Part shown: one piece after another, positions 63,761-64,000 of the stretch
Layout: each line of letters opens with the position of its first letter
Numbering within the stretch: position 1 is the first letter of the stretch
DNA from: Pectinophora gossypiella
Taxonomy: Eukaryota > Arthropoda > Insecta > Lepidoptera > Gelechiidae
Assembly (NCBI RefSeq): GCF_024362695.1
Contig: NC_065422.1
Span: 7,873,534 to 7,937,533, forward strand
Length of the DNA stretch: 64,000 nt
Direction of reading: 5' to 3'
Program-made: the position numbers and the translations under genes
The notes under the pieces: generated by a model
The model's database searches: none
What the model saw: only the letters and a program-made list of their open reading frames with translations
What the model was told of the DNA's origin: nothing

Positions 63761-64000
63761 GACGAGTCAAATGAAATACTTTTTACGAAACGACAAAACG
63801 AAAGTTTCCTTAGGAGTTTGTATGGAAATAATGTCCTGTGACGTCGTCAATAAAAGCGATCAAACGTCGTACTCATTGTTACTTAATTCATATATAAAAT
63901 TCAAAAATAAGACGAAATTTAAAATCAGTTTGATTTATGACCATCTTAGAGTGGCTTCTATTTTTAGATTTGCATTTTATAATTTATCTTTGCCCCAGTC

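Overview
The window looks like AT-rich, repeat-dense nuclear DNA from a moth or butterfly (Lepidoptera). The evidence is a crowd of tRNA-derived SINEs and truncated non-LTR retrotransposon 3' ends of types common in moths, palindromic MITEs with TA target sites, many TTATG, TATG and TGA tails, and no operons or long cellular ORFs. Family-level assignment is not possible from the sequence alone. I read it as intergenic or intronic DNA. The only confidently intact protein gene is the transposase of a Tc1-like element (2446-3474). One 110-codon single-exon ORF (15058-15390, minus) looks protein-like but is unrecognised.

Layout. 1-2100: mostly unique AT-rich DNA plus an RTE-like LINE tail. 2109-3744: complete Tc1-like transposon with perfect 27-bp inverted repeats. 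3.8-9.4 kb: SINE and LINE fragments, including an RTE-like C-terminus with a (TGA)n tail (7036-7340) and a 21-bp-period minisatellite (7925-8030). 9434-11428: a SINE split by a 1.66-kb DNA transposon of unclear superfamily (9508-11167). 12.8-14.4 kb: two SINEs and a LINE C-terminus. 16.4-16.65 kb: a GC-rich island with a perfect RFX X-box palindrome and two forkhead motifs. 17.3-20.6 kb: MITEs, an RTE-like copy with a 14-bp target duplication, and a tRNA/5S-like SINE. 21996-23311: a 1.3-kb fold-back element. 24-28 kb: nested retroelements and MITEs, including a double-hairpin MITE (27383-27862). 30-32 kb: a perfect 123-bp duplication bracketed by palindromes. 34-43 kb: dense SINEs. 44-52 kb: MITEs, one SINE, and long unique stretches. 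53-64 kb: further SINEs, MITEs (second double-hairpin at 59934-60411), and CTCF-like motifs.

How the parts relate. At least four SINE families (called A, B, C and D here) have different Pol III heads. A, B and C share one central core (TTCGGARGGCACGTTAAGCC). A and C end in a module (TGCCCAGCAGTGGG) also found at the 3' ends of LINE fragments in the window, as expected if LINE machinery mobilises them. C joins a tRNA-like A box to a 5S-rRNA-like segment. A second tail module (CCCC..GGGG then RGGCGTGA and TTATG or TATG repeats) links another LINE to repeat families E, F and G. Family letters are my own labels, not database names; no database search was run.
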